A stretch of DNA of 64,000 nucleotides from Promerops cafer (Eukaryota; Chordata; Aves; Passeriformes; Nectariniidae). A model generated the notes under the pieces. The model was not told the DNA's origin, did not search any database, and worked only from the letters and a program-made list of their open reading frames with translations. This document shows positions 24,442-36,600 of the stretch, piece after piece. Position 1 is the stretch's first letter. Every line of letters begins with the position of its first letter. The stretch is taken from contig VZSE01009483.1 of NCBI GenBank assembly GCA_013398275.1, forward strand, positions 1,586,516 through 1,650,515. The letters are read 5' to 3'. A program made the position numbers and the translations under genes.

Positions 24442-24617
24442 GCATATTTGGAAAACTGTAATTCTGGGCCAGATGCTCTCCTTGTTTATCTGTGGGACTG
24501 CTGTTACAAGCCAGTACCTGGCAGAAAAATACCAAGTGCATACTCCAATGTTGCAAAGTTTCATCAACTATGCTTTGCTGCTTCTAGTTTATACAACGAT
24601 GCTGATATTTAAGACTG
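24442..24617 (+). CDS. SLC35F2: SLC35F2 exon 2
   Basis: 176 bases. The acceptor follows a pyrimidine-rich tract ending ttcacag, and the donor is ACTG|GTATGT. It reads one base of a split codon, then 58 codons from HIWKTVILGQ to LIFKT, then one base of the next codon. It holds the first two hydrophobic segments, around TVILGQMLSLFICGTAV and FINYALLLLVYTTMLIF, joined by the conserved loop SQYLAEKYQVHTPMLQ. The entering phase requires two bases from the unseen first exon. Confidence 0.96.
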
Positions 24618-27600
24618 GTATGTGAAATACGGGACGGGAGATTCTGATTCATCGTTTTTTTTTCTTTCTACGTTTTCCTTTCAGAATTTGAAAATAAAGA
24701 CCTCAATATTCATCCTAGTTTTTAAAGTTCCTGCTTTATAGCAACACATGGAAATTAATTTCACAGGTTAAATGTGCATTTAATTTGATATAATGTCTTA
24801 TCTGTGTAGAGTTTTGTGCTCTTTGGTTTGCAGTCATGTTATATTAGGAAAAATAAGCTTTGTTGTAACATGCCTTGTTACCAGAGGCTATTTAGTATTC
24901 TTCCTATTCTTATTAATTTACTCTTTAGACAGCTCTAGTCTTGCTGTGTTTTGCTTCATGTGGAAGAATTTCTGTGCTTTTCACCATTTGCATTGTCTCC
25001 TCCCAGGCTGTGTTTCCTGTTATTGAATCTTAAGCAGGAGCAGGCAAAGTCAATCTTGGTATTATTTATGCTTCTAAAAGGCAAAATTCCCATGCAACAT
25101 TTGGTTGGAAAGAAACACGTATTGATTGCTGTTTTCTTCTAAACAGGCAGTTACAGTCTTTGGCAGGTTTTGAAACTGAGGTGGTGGAAGTATCTTATTT
25201 TGACACTGGCTGATGTTGAAGCCAATTACACAATTGTAAAAGCCTACCAATATACAACCCTCACAAGTGTTCAGGTAAGGACTGGTCTTTCTTTTTGAAC
25301 TGTTGCTTTTATTACAGTTTTGGACTGATTTCTAGAATCAGGTTCATAGGACAGACATGGAAGCTATTTAAGCCTGAAAAGAACTTTCCAGTATCTGTTT
25401 TCTCTCTGCAGTACAGGGAGGAGCATCCTGTATCACGAATAACCTTTCCAGAAAGCAGAGAAGATTGGCTGGTATTACCCTGTGCCAGCTCTTGAGTTGA
25501 ACCCTAATTATTTTGATAAAAGCACTTCTAAGAGTTTGCTGACAGCCACTCAGTTTTTTCTCCTGACACAAAATAAAGATTTATGGCCAGATAACAGTCA
25601 CTCAGTGCAGGTTCTTGTTGATGACAGTGAGGTGGATCTCTTGCCTAGTCCTAGAAGCTGCGGGAGGCGTTGTGAGATGTGACCCCCATCTGTGAGGACA
25701 CACTGAATGTCAGCTGGTATTGCTGCCCATGCAGTGAGGGACCAGCCTTGTGGCTTTTGGATGTGGCAGTTCAGGGCCCTCTCTGGAAGAGGTGGAAGGA
25801 AGGTCAGCATAAATGAAGTAATGATAGACATCCTCTGCAACACCAGTGCTTGATGCTGCATTGCTGCACTAGGATAAATCTTGTGTTCTGAAAAAGCTCT
25901 ATAAAGAGAAGGGCTTAAAGCTGGGGTCTCTTTGTCACACTACACAGGCAAAAGCTGCTGGAAGAGTCAGTGCTTTCCTCCTGCCTCCAGCTGCAGTCTT
26001 CTGAGTTTGCAGGGCCAGTTTCCTTGAACAAACTGACCCAGAACATTGAGCAAAGTGGTAGTAAACCCTGCCTTTGGCTGTACTGTTAGTGAGCTGTGTC
26101 AGGCCCAAGTTAACTCACTGTGTGACTTCACAGCTGCTGTGGGAACAAGGGAGAGGATGGTGCATGAGCAAGTAGGGAGTGTGTCCAGGTTGTGCCAGTT
26201 CATGCCTGCTGTTACCAGTGGTGGGGATCTATGGCTGGGGTCATGGCCTCACTTACCTGAATAAAAAAAAAAAGTGACATGAAGACTTGGCTGTTAGTTG
26301 GAAAGGAGTCAGTGTTTTACAGAGTCAAAGTAATAGGGGTTAATATTTAAATGAATTACCTGTAAAGCAATAAAGTCCTGCAGCCTGGGCTCCCTTTAGA
26401 GAATTGCAGTAAATTTTCTTTGCACTGCTGAAGAGTGGTTGTGTCTCTTGGGTTGTTTTGTCACATTTCCACTTCATACTTATGTGTTACGACTCATTAG
26501 GTCTTTAATCTTCTTACAAATAATGCCTAAGAAATTGAAGTTCTAAGAGTGACTTGTTTCAGTTTCAAGATCAAGTTAAGCTGGTGAGACACTCTTTGAC
26601 CTTATACTTTACAGGTGAACAAGCCAGGACTTTGATCCAAGTTCTCAGAAGTAGTAAATCTATTCCCATGATTTTTTTTCATGGAAATTAAGAAAGAATA
26701 GATATAATAGATTGTCCTGTCCAAAAAACTCAAGCATTTTCTGAGCCTTTTTCCCTTTTGGTAACCTTGTGACTGATGCTGCTTTGTGTCAGTTCAGTAA
26801 TTGTGATTTTTTTTGCAATTGCCTGTTGACCTAAGGTTTCTTCCACATTCTCTGAAGTCACCAGTTTCTCACCGTTGTCAGAAATGAGATACAGGTTAAA
26901 AAAACACAACAAAAGCCTGTGATGTGCTCTAGTGCAAGGCATTTACTTTTTGGTTTTGGCAAGCGATTTTGCAGCTACATCAGGGCCTGTGGTTTAGAGC
27001 ACCCAGCCTGATGGCCTGTCTGCAGTACTGGCTTTTGAGTGGATGTCCAAGGACCATAAAAACAGCACAGGGGTTTATGGCACCTTCCCAAATGCAGTGT
27101 AATCATTGTTAAAATGCTGTCTGGCTGGAGCTTCAGCTCACCACTATGAAACGTAGCTTCAAAGAGAAGTTTTTTTCAGCTCAGCAAGGAACTTCCATGT
27201 ATTTTCTCACACACGCACACACAGGCAGAACTGGTTTCCCTTTAGTTATCAAATACCAGCATTTTATAGGAGGGGTTTGGAGATTTTTAGGGTGATAACA
27301 GTGGGATGGCAGCTCTCATTTCTTGGTAAATCCAGAAGACGACTTTGGTCCACAGCTGAACTGTTTGACTGTGGCTGAGGCAGTGCCAGGATACTCCTTG
27401 CTGCCAGTGTCCTTTTTTCCTGTGGCAGGACTTGGCTGTGCTGCAGTTTGACTACTTGTTATGGCATGAAGCTGAGTTGGGAGAGGTTCAGGCTGGGTAT
27501 CAGGAAAAGGTTCTTCACCCAGAGGGTGGTTGGGCACTGGAACAGGCTCCCCAGGGAAGTGGTCACAGCACCAAGCCTGACAGAGCTCAAGAAGCACTAG

Positions 27601-30600
27601 GAAAACAGGCACATGGTGTGGCACACTCTTGGGGTGTCCTGTGCACGGCCAAGAGTTGGACTTAAAGATCCTGACAGGTGCCTTCCAACTCAGGATATTC
27701 TGTGATAACAATTCTGTGATTTATAGCAAAAACCCAAGCAGTATAGCTGTGGTTTGATGTTTTTAACATGTTATTGGGCACATTTAGCATTTGCTCTGTA
27801 GATAATTCAGATAGAAATGTTTTTCAGGCAACTATTGACAGATTGTCAGCTGATGGAAGAGTATTAGACTCAATAGGAGAAAATACAGGATGAGCTCCTG
27901 GGGCTCAGCTGGAGGCTGCCCTTAGGGAGCCTTGTGGGGAATGAGCAGGATGAGCAGTTGAGCTTTCTTGCTTACAAGGCTGTCTGAAGCTGGCAATTAT
28001 AAGCAAACCAATGACCTCCAACTGTCTATGATAATTTATTAACCATGTATTAAAACATCTTTTAATAATTTACTGTACTTCTAAAACCTCCTATAAACAT
28101 TGTGGCCAAAGTGTGGCTTGAGTCAAAACATTTGTAAATCAAATCACCAGGTTATCTGTTTTTCCACCCCACCCTTGTTAAAAATACAGGCTAGAATTGA
28201 ATGAGAGTTTGAAGAGGCTCTACTGGAAATAGTAGTCAGTACCACCGTACTGCTGTAAGTGTTGTAAAACCTCAATAAATAAACTTTATTCTTTTAATTG
28301 GTTCCATTGACACAATTCATCGTGATATTACATTTGCTTTGCACATCTTTGATCTTGATCCTGTACAGAAGAGCTCTGTAATGTACCAGATGAAGGGAGG
28401 GTAAGATCCAGGAGTTGGAAATCTGATTTCATCTGTCTCTAATTGAGGGTACTTGTCTCCTGGAACAGATTACCAGAGTGTGTTCTTCATCATTTGGTGC
28501 CTGTGTGTCCTGGCTGCAAGTCCTCTAACCATGGTGCTGTGGTTCTACAGTGTGTTCTTGGTCTGGATGAAGATATTCCCCATCTGGCATTACTGAAAGA
28601 GCTTCTGGCTCATTATGTACTACTCCCTTATATCCTAATTAGGATGTTTTTTAAAGGGTTTCTACTCTTTCTGTTTGGGTTGAAAAACTGCTTGGAGGTT
28701 GGAAGGCTACATGCTAACATCTCAGTTAATGGGAGGTGAAAGCTCTTATTAGTAGAAGAGGTGTCTACCACCAGAGGGGTAAAAATTTTGCTTTCTAATG
28801 CTTGTAGTATTCCTTGTTGTTTGATACTAGTCAAAACAGTCAAATTTGAAGGAAAGGATAGAGGTTTTCTTGAGTCTAGACTAAAGGTGATATAGAGAGC
28901 AAGACCTGTGACAAGATAGAAAGTCACAGTGTGATATTTTCCATGGTGTAAAGTTGCATTGAAATACTTGGTATCACATACTGGGACTCGGGTAGTTGTA
29001 ATGTCTCATAATACATCCTGAAGAAGTACTTTTATACTTCATAGACTTTACAAACTGGACAAGCTGGAGGTAATCCAAGGAGCAAAGACAAATAGATGGA
29101 AGGATTAGAGGCACTGTTAGGATTTAATCTTTAATAGCTGCTCTTAGCACTGTGTTTACTACGTACAGTTATGAACAAGTAGAAGCAGACCTATCATGAA
29201 AATGTTAACAAGTTTGGTTGAAGCCCTTGGGGACAATGGCACAATGCAGAAGTCGACTGCAGTGGTGCACCAAGGCAGGCAGAGTCTGGAAATAGAACTG
29301 AGGGCTCCTGTCTTGATTGCAGGGATTATGCCCCAGCCCTACTGATCTGGACATATTTTGTTGGGGCTTCAAGAGGCCAAATTCTAAGGGCTGACATTTG
29401 AGAGTAATTTCTGAGGAATCTTTGGAAAGTTGACTGTATGTTCTGCTTTAGGCTGTTCCCTTATGTAGTTCTGTGGCACTCTACTGAGACAGGTCACAAA
29501 ATACACCTTTTCTTTCCTTTGACAGATTTAGAAACAAAATCTATTTCGTTGAATTAAATATTAAACCAATTATGATTAGCACAGTGGTCTTGATCATATT
29601 TGGTTCTTTTAGAACAATATGCCCATCTTATGTTGCAGTATGTATTCTTCTGTATTAAGTACACAGCTAACTCTTGCTGCTTCCTGTACTAAAGGAGAAT
29701 AGGTAGAAGATCCTTGGAAGTGTCCAAGGCCAGGTTGGAGTGGCTGAGTGGAAGGTGTCCCTACCCATGGCAGGAGGGTTGGAACTAGATGAACTTTAAG
29801 GTCTCTTCCAATCCAAGCAGTTCCGTGATTTTATGGGTGGATCTAACAGCAAAGCAAAGATACATAGAAACTTTTACAGAAAAAAATAAAGAAAGGAAAG
29901 GTAAGTCAGAGCATCAAACCCAAAATTGCAGGGTCAGGTCCTTGTCACAGTCATGTCAATGTAAAATCAGATTACTTGTACCCGTCAATAGTTCCAACTT
30001 GTTGCTTTGTGTACATGGAGCCCTGGGGAGCAATGCTGTTTCAGAGCAACGTCATAGCATTCATTTGTGAAGATGCAAAGATTGATTAGATCCATCATTA
30101 GAAGAGTTTCTAAATCAGTGCTTTCCTACCAAGAGAAAGTGGACTCCTGTTCCAGCTCCTCCTTCACTTGCGAAATGCTTTTAATGGTGAAATGTGGGTC
30201 TCACCCCCTCCTTAAACAAATCTACTGGGGCTGCTTTGCAGGTTTCCTTAACATCTGATGATTGGAGGTAAGAGCCTGTGCATTTGCTTTTGGGATGTTG
30301 CAGTCCACATTTGGGGTGGGTTTCTAACTCAAACAATTTTTCTGTACACACAGCTCCTGGACTGTTTTGGGATTCCTGTGCTGATGGCTTTGTCATGGTT
30401 CCTTCTTGGAGCAAGATACAGGCTGATACATTTTGTTGCTGTTGCCATCTGTTTGCTGGGTGTGGGAACAATGGTGGGTGCAGACATTTTGTCAGGGAGG
30501 CAGGATGGTGAAGGTAAGGAGTCCTTTATTGTTGGGGGGAAGAGCAGAGAGATGGTTCCTGCTGTGGACAGGAACTTGCAAAGCATAAATAGTAGCAGAT

Positions 30601-33600
30601 ACAATTCTGTTTTAAAAGAGAACATGTTGCTATTTTTATTTCTTGTCCAGGAAGAGGAGATGTTGATTTTATGGGGAACTGTGGAATTTTTTGCTTGTAT
30701 GTTTGGATATTTCTACCACCTTTAAAAAAAACCACTTAAGTTTAAATTTTGCTGCTGTTCATTAGACAATGTGATGGAAAGTCTCATTTCTGAAAGCTTG
30801 TTCACTTTGACTGTCATGTGAGATGATTTAACAGAAGAAGCTGCCTCTCCCTGCCAACCTTGTTTTGTTTATACAGTATCAACCTGCTGGCAGCCAGACT
30901 TCTCTGATTTGCAGTTTTCTCTGGGTACAAGTACCACATAAAAAGTTGCTCACAGCAGCTGACTTCTCAGAGTTCTCTTTGGCAGATGCAACAGGAATGG
31001 TCCATGTGTCCCCAAGGTCACAGCCTGGAAAGCAGGGGCTTACTGCAGGAGTGCAGGAGGAGGTGGGGTAGGATGCCAGGATTCCTGGGACCTCTACGAG
31101 GGAGGCTGAGCTCTGGGGCCAGGAGCCAGCTGGGTGGAGATAAGGGCAGGTCTTGCCTTCTCTATGACAGATGCCTAAATCAACCCATATCATAGCAATC
31201 TTATTTTGAATAAGAATTTTGAATTTTCAGAGCCAGAGGCTATGAGAGAAGGTAAATGTCAGGGCATTGTCTTCATCAGGCAGCACTGAGATAAGACTGT
31301 GTGGTATTATTTTGGGGCCTTACTACAGGTAAGACAGAAGACAAACTGAAGTTTAGCTTTGCTGTTATGTGGTGCAAGTATCTTGGAGGGAGAAGAATAT
31401 ATCCCTGAGACATTAGGAAGTTGTGCTTTATTTGCTGACCTGGGGATCCTTACTGCTGCTTACCCTCATACTTTAGACATATTTTCTTAGTGATTGCTTA
31501 GGGAAGGATATTTTAAACCAATCGAAGGATTTAAGCAGCAGTGATCCTCTTGCTATTTAGCTGATGCAGAGACATTTAATGATGAGTGGTTGTAGCACAG
31601 GGAGTCCTGTTTGCAGTATAAATACATTGCAGCAGGACACACGGTACCACCTGTCTGCAGTGCCCACTTAGGACATGTCATAAACCTGAAGCTGAGTCCA
31701 GGTCCCTCCAAAATCAATAGACTGATTTTAGCAAGCCTTGAATCAGGCCTTACTGCAAAAGTGGGGAAAATATTCTTGAAATGTCGAGAGCATCTCTAAC
31801 TGGGAATTTGCTCAATTCCCTACAGTACCTGAGGTCAGCAGAAGTAGGATTGGACCAGATGATACAGCAGTGTCTTGGCTGGGATGAGATGTAAATGCTG
31901 GGTTTAGCTCACTCCACACTGTGCAGGGTGAGGTGAGCAGGCAGCAGAGTCTGTGCTCAGACACTCCTTTGCACACACAGGAAGGGTTTCCTTCCCCTGG
32001 AATGAGCTAGGAAGATGATGAAGAGATGTTCAAGATAAATTTGCTTGCTTTTTTAAGGAAAGTTAAAAAGTGTTTGCAGCATTACCCTTATTGTGGATTA
32101 ATATTTCTGTACAGGTAGTGACGTGGTGATTGGAGATGTCTTAGTGCTTCTTGCTGCTTCTTTGTATGCCATTTCTAATGTGGGTGAGGAATACATTGTG
32201 AAAAATCTGAGCAGAGTGGAGTTTCTAGGAATGGTGGGCTTGTTTGGGACTATTATCAGCGGTCTACAGCTGTAAGGATCTAATATTTATTTTAAAACTA
32301 ATTAAGAATATACTACAGATGATTGCTTGTATACCCTGAAATGATGTTATTAAATTCTTTGTTGCATCTGTATTTGGCCTATATGGGAGTCCTTCCACTT
32401 GAATTGACTTTTGTTGCTGATCAGCATCTGTTTTATATCCTTTTTATTTGCACTACTCTTATTACAGCAGTTCTAAAGCTGAACTCCTGCAGTTGAACAC
32501 ATAGCATATTTGGCTGTGTTTTTGATTCTGTTGATGTTTGTGAGGACACTCAGTATGCTGAGGACTGTTCATAGGAATGTATTTCTTAAAGAATTTTCTC
32601 TGTGGAAATGATTAGGAGATAATTGTTAGCAGGAGATCTTCCATAATAAACTCAAGTTTAAAATGAAGAGGTGTATACTCTTACAAATAACCACATTTGA
32701 GTAACAGACCAGATGCATTTAAGTCTGTCCAATGAATTATATAGTCCTCATTTCTCATCATTATAGTTAATAATTTCCTCAAATGATATATCAAATAAAA
32801 CTGAATCACTGAAGGATTAAAACACCTGTGAAGAAGGCATAAGAATTAAATAACAGTGCTCTTGACTTCCAGACACTTTAATTTTTATGTCTTTTTTCAT
32901 GCTTGTTAGATGTTTGAGCTAGTGTCATTCAGTAAAATTTGAAACAAAAAAATGTGTGGCTTATAGATCAAAATGTTTCTTATATATTTGGTAATTAGAT
33001 TCTCTATTTTAGTATGATTTTTTTTCCTTTTTTACTATATTCTGCCTTTTCTCTAACTCTAGAGCCATTGTGGAACATAAGGAGATAATGAGAATTCAGT
33101 GGAACTGGAAAATTGGTATGTGTATGACAAAATAATGTGCATGTTACAAAACACTGAAAAATTACAATCATTTAGACTTTGAATGGTGGGGCTTTTCTTT
33201 CTCTGAATAACAAGCAGCATTAATATTATATTTTACAAGTTTATTTTCTTCAAACTTTGCATCTCAGCAAAGAGAGAGGGTCTGCATAATTGAACATTAA
33301 AACAGGTTTTGCATTTCAATAATTTTTCAAAAGAAATTGAAATGAGTAAAAATGAAACCTGTTTAATTACTGACGTGTTTGGTGTTGAAACATCACAAGA
33401 ACATTTTTCTGTTGTCCTTTCTAAATGAAGTACAGGCAAAATTGACACATTTTGACCTGAACAGAACTAAATGTTATCAAGAAGTGTGGCTCTAAATTTC
33501 TTCAGTCAGCTCTTATGTTATGTAGGAATGAAGGAGAACTGTCTTGTATAGGTACAGCAATTCTTGCAATACAAGGTAATCTTGCATGTTTCTTTTACAT

Positions 33601-36600
33601 GTACATTCCCATATCTTTTAGGATATAAAAATGCATAGTTTTAAAGCATTTGAAGAGTATCAGTGCTCTATAAAATCATAGTTCTGTGCCTGAGGAGTAA
33701 CATGTCACCTTGTTTTGCAGCACTACTGTTCACAGCCTTTGCCCTGTGCATGTTTGGTCTGTACAGCTTCATGCCAGTTGTGATTAAAGTCACCAGCGCT
33801 ACCTCCGTCAACCTGGGGATTCTGACTTCAGATCTCTACAGTCTTTTCCTTGGGCTTTTCCTGTTTTTCTACAAGGTGAGTATGTTCATTCCTTCACTTT
33901 CACATTCTTTCAGTTACGTTTCTACTCCAGAATTATAAATAAAGCGTAATGTTCTCAAAAGCCCCAGAACAGTCGTTTGCACCTGCACGTTTCTGCAGCT
34001 TCTGTCATTCATTGCTGGCAGATGTCAGTCAGGAGAAGTCATGTTAGTTAATGACAGAGCCTCGCACCATTAGCCAGAGAGCAATTTTCAAACCGTTTCA
34101 CACCTGAAGGAGTAAGTTAATGTTAAGAGATAGTAAATAATTTCCTGAGGTGTTCCAGTAATAGAGTTCTCACTGAAAGCCCTTTGTGGAACTGTATGTT
34201 AGATCTGGTTCATTACTCCAAGTGTCCAAGGAATCTCCCTGTCCTGAAAGGCATTTGGTGTCTGAAAGAGGACCAGTTTGATTTTTCAGAAAAATAAATT
34301 TTTTTTTCAGTTTAATCTGTTGATTACCAACATTTTGGGATGAGAATCAAGCTCTCTCAGGGCTGCTGCTAAAGAGAGACTAAAGGATGTAAAAAAATAC
34401 AGATAAATGTATTATTCTGTACACTCTCCAAAAGGCAGTTACTTTTATTGTGCTCTAAAATATTTTTGGCAGTGTCTGCTCAAGCTAAATGACAGTGCTA
34501 AAAGGATTTAATTCCACCCTCCACTTTTTATCCAGAATCACTTGTGAGAACCTAGCTCATTAAAGTAATTGGAGTAATTGAGTGAGCCGCTTGGTGACTG
34601 TCAGGGTTTGTGAGAGTGAGAAGCTTGTGAACTTTGCTTAGGAACTTAATTTGTATTATTCCATGTGGTTGCTTTCTCTTCGACCAGAAGCTTTTAGGTC
34701 AGATTAGGTTTCTGAAAATGAAGGCAGTGCAGAGTCTGGTAAGGGTAGGGTCTGACAGCAGATAGATTTTCCTTTTCAAGAGTCTCTTAGTTCAGCTTTC
34801 CTCCCTGTTTTGGGTTCTAAACTTTGCTCCAAACTACAAAGCATCCATTAAAAATGAATGCAGGAAGCAAACCATACTTATGGTCTAACAATTAAATCCT
34901 TTCTCCATCACTTCCAAATGTGGATTTTGGCACCCAGATAGCTTAACTCAAGAAGTGATTATAAATTTATATTCACAGTAATGAAGAGGAAGAAGAGCTT
35001 TGGAAGGGATATATTAAATTTTTATTTTTCGAGTTTTTAGCTTATTTTGGGAAGAGGTTTTTCTGGGAGCGGGCCATCTCATAATTGCTAACAGTGAGGT
35101 ATTCTGGTACCAAAAGGAAAAATGAATAGCCAAAGACTTTGGGATTGTGTTGAGAGAACTTCAGATACTTATTGAAATAGGAACTTGCGTCTGGGGTTAG
35201 AAACAATGAAGTAGCAAAAAGAGGAGCAATAATAATGCCACATCTAGTAATCAGAGGATCTGAAGAACTATGAGACTATGAGACTAATCTGTGAACTGAG
35301 AGCCTCATTTTGACATGGCTCTTAGCAGTAGAAAATCTTACTGCCAAGTTTACCATATAGTTTCTTTACCTATGGGGCAGAGAAACCAAGTAGGATGTTT
35401 GCTGGATTAAAAAGCCCTTTGGATACAGGAATCTAGAAGCAAAAATACAGGGAATTGCTCTGTATTCCCCATTATCAGATGATATTTCACAACAAGCTGC
35501 TGGAGGCTTGGCTGAGCTGTAGAGTGGAGGGAGCCATGGAGAGCTCTGAATTGCCATGGTCTGAGCCTGCTCTGAAACTAACAAACAGAAGGACCACAAT
35601 CAGTAGCTACAGCAGAGACCAGGCCCAGGAATTGATAAAGTTTTGACTTGTGCACAGTGCTTTGCTAATGCATTTAACTTTTTGGCCCCAGCCATGTCTG
35701 TTTTAAGTGAAATTTTCCATGCCTGTTTTGAACTCTTTTTGATTTTTTTCCTTTTGCTCCATAATGAATCCTTGCTGTGCTTCCTAATGAACTCATTATA
35801 TAGATACCTGTAATCCCTCAAGAGATACTGAGAAAGATCTTCACATGCATAAGTTGTATAAACCACTGTAGAAGGGAGTATATTGCACAAACAGACGCTA
35901 GATGGAGATACAGTCCTCCAGTAACATTTAAAGTACTCTGTAGGCTCAGCAGTGGGAATGAGGATATCGGGATATCAGGGAATGAGGATATACAAAGTAC
36001 GGCTGAAATCAGTGTCTGAAGCAATAAAGTTGTTGCAATACTTGAAATTAAAAAAAAAATTAAAAAAAGAAAGAACCCAGGAAAAAAAACCACTGAGTTC
36101 TTCTTGAAAGGAAAAAAAGAGAGTGTAGGCCTGATGGAGCAGCATGGGTAATGTTCACCTGTGTCAATAAATACAAAAATACATGCAGGCCTTGAGTCAG
36201 TCTTTTTTGGAGGAGAGTCCACTGTCTAGGTCCTACCATTCATTTCATCCTGATAAACTAGAACATATTTTTCAAGCATATCCAAGGAAGCTAAGGAAGT
36301 TAGAGGATATTGACAGAGGTATGTAGGATATGCTGTGTCCTTCCTCCTAGTGTTTAGTCAGTGTGGTTTGACAAAGGGAATATGGAGGATTTTAATAAAC
36401 CTGCTGAAAAGTGTTCCTGGCTGTGGATAACTTCAACACTTGGTATTATTGAATCTGGTGTTATGAAGTAAGTATTTGTCTTTCTGTCAAGGTGGATGAA
36501 TCTTGGCAATTACTGGAATTTTAACAGGCAAGTGAACAACAGAGTGCCTGATGTACCTCTGCAATTTGTGCTCTTTAGCTCTCACCACTCTTCACAGCGT

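Larger units (their letters stand above)
25275..30353 (+). other. SLC35F2: SLC35F2 intron 3
   Basis: 5.1 kb, GT...AG, the largest fully delimited intron. Contains two sense CR1 fragments (27.5 and 29.7 kb) and unique sequence with no other coding seen. Confidence 0.92.

Noticed and set aside
30514..30725. Extension of SLC35F2 exon 4 as one long open frame
   Set aside because: Family similarity stops precisely at the GTAAGG donor and resumes in phase at 32115, so the extra codons are intronic.
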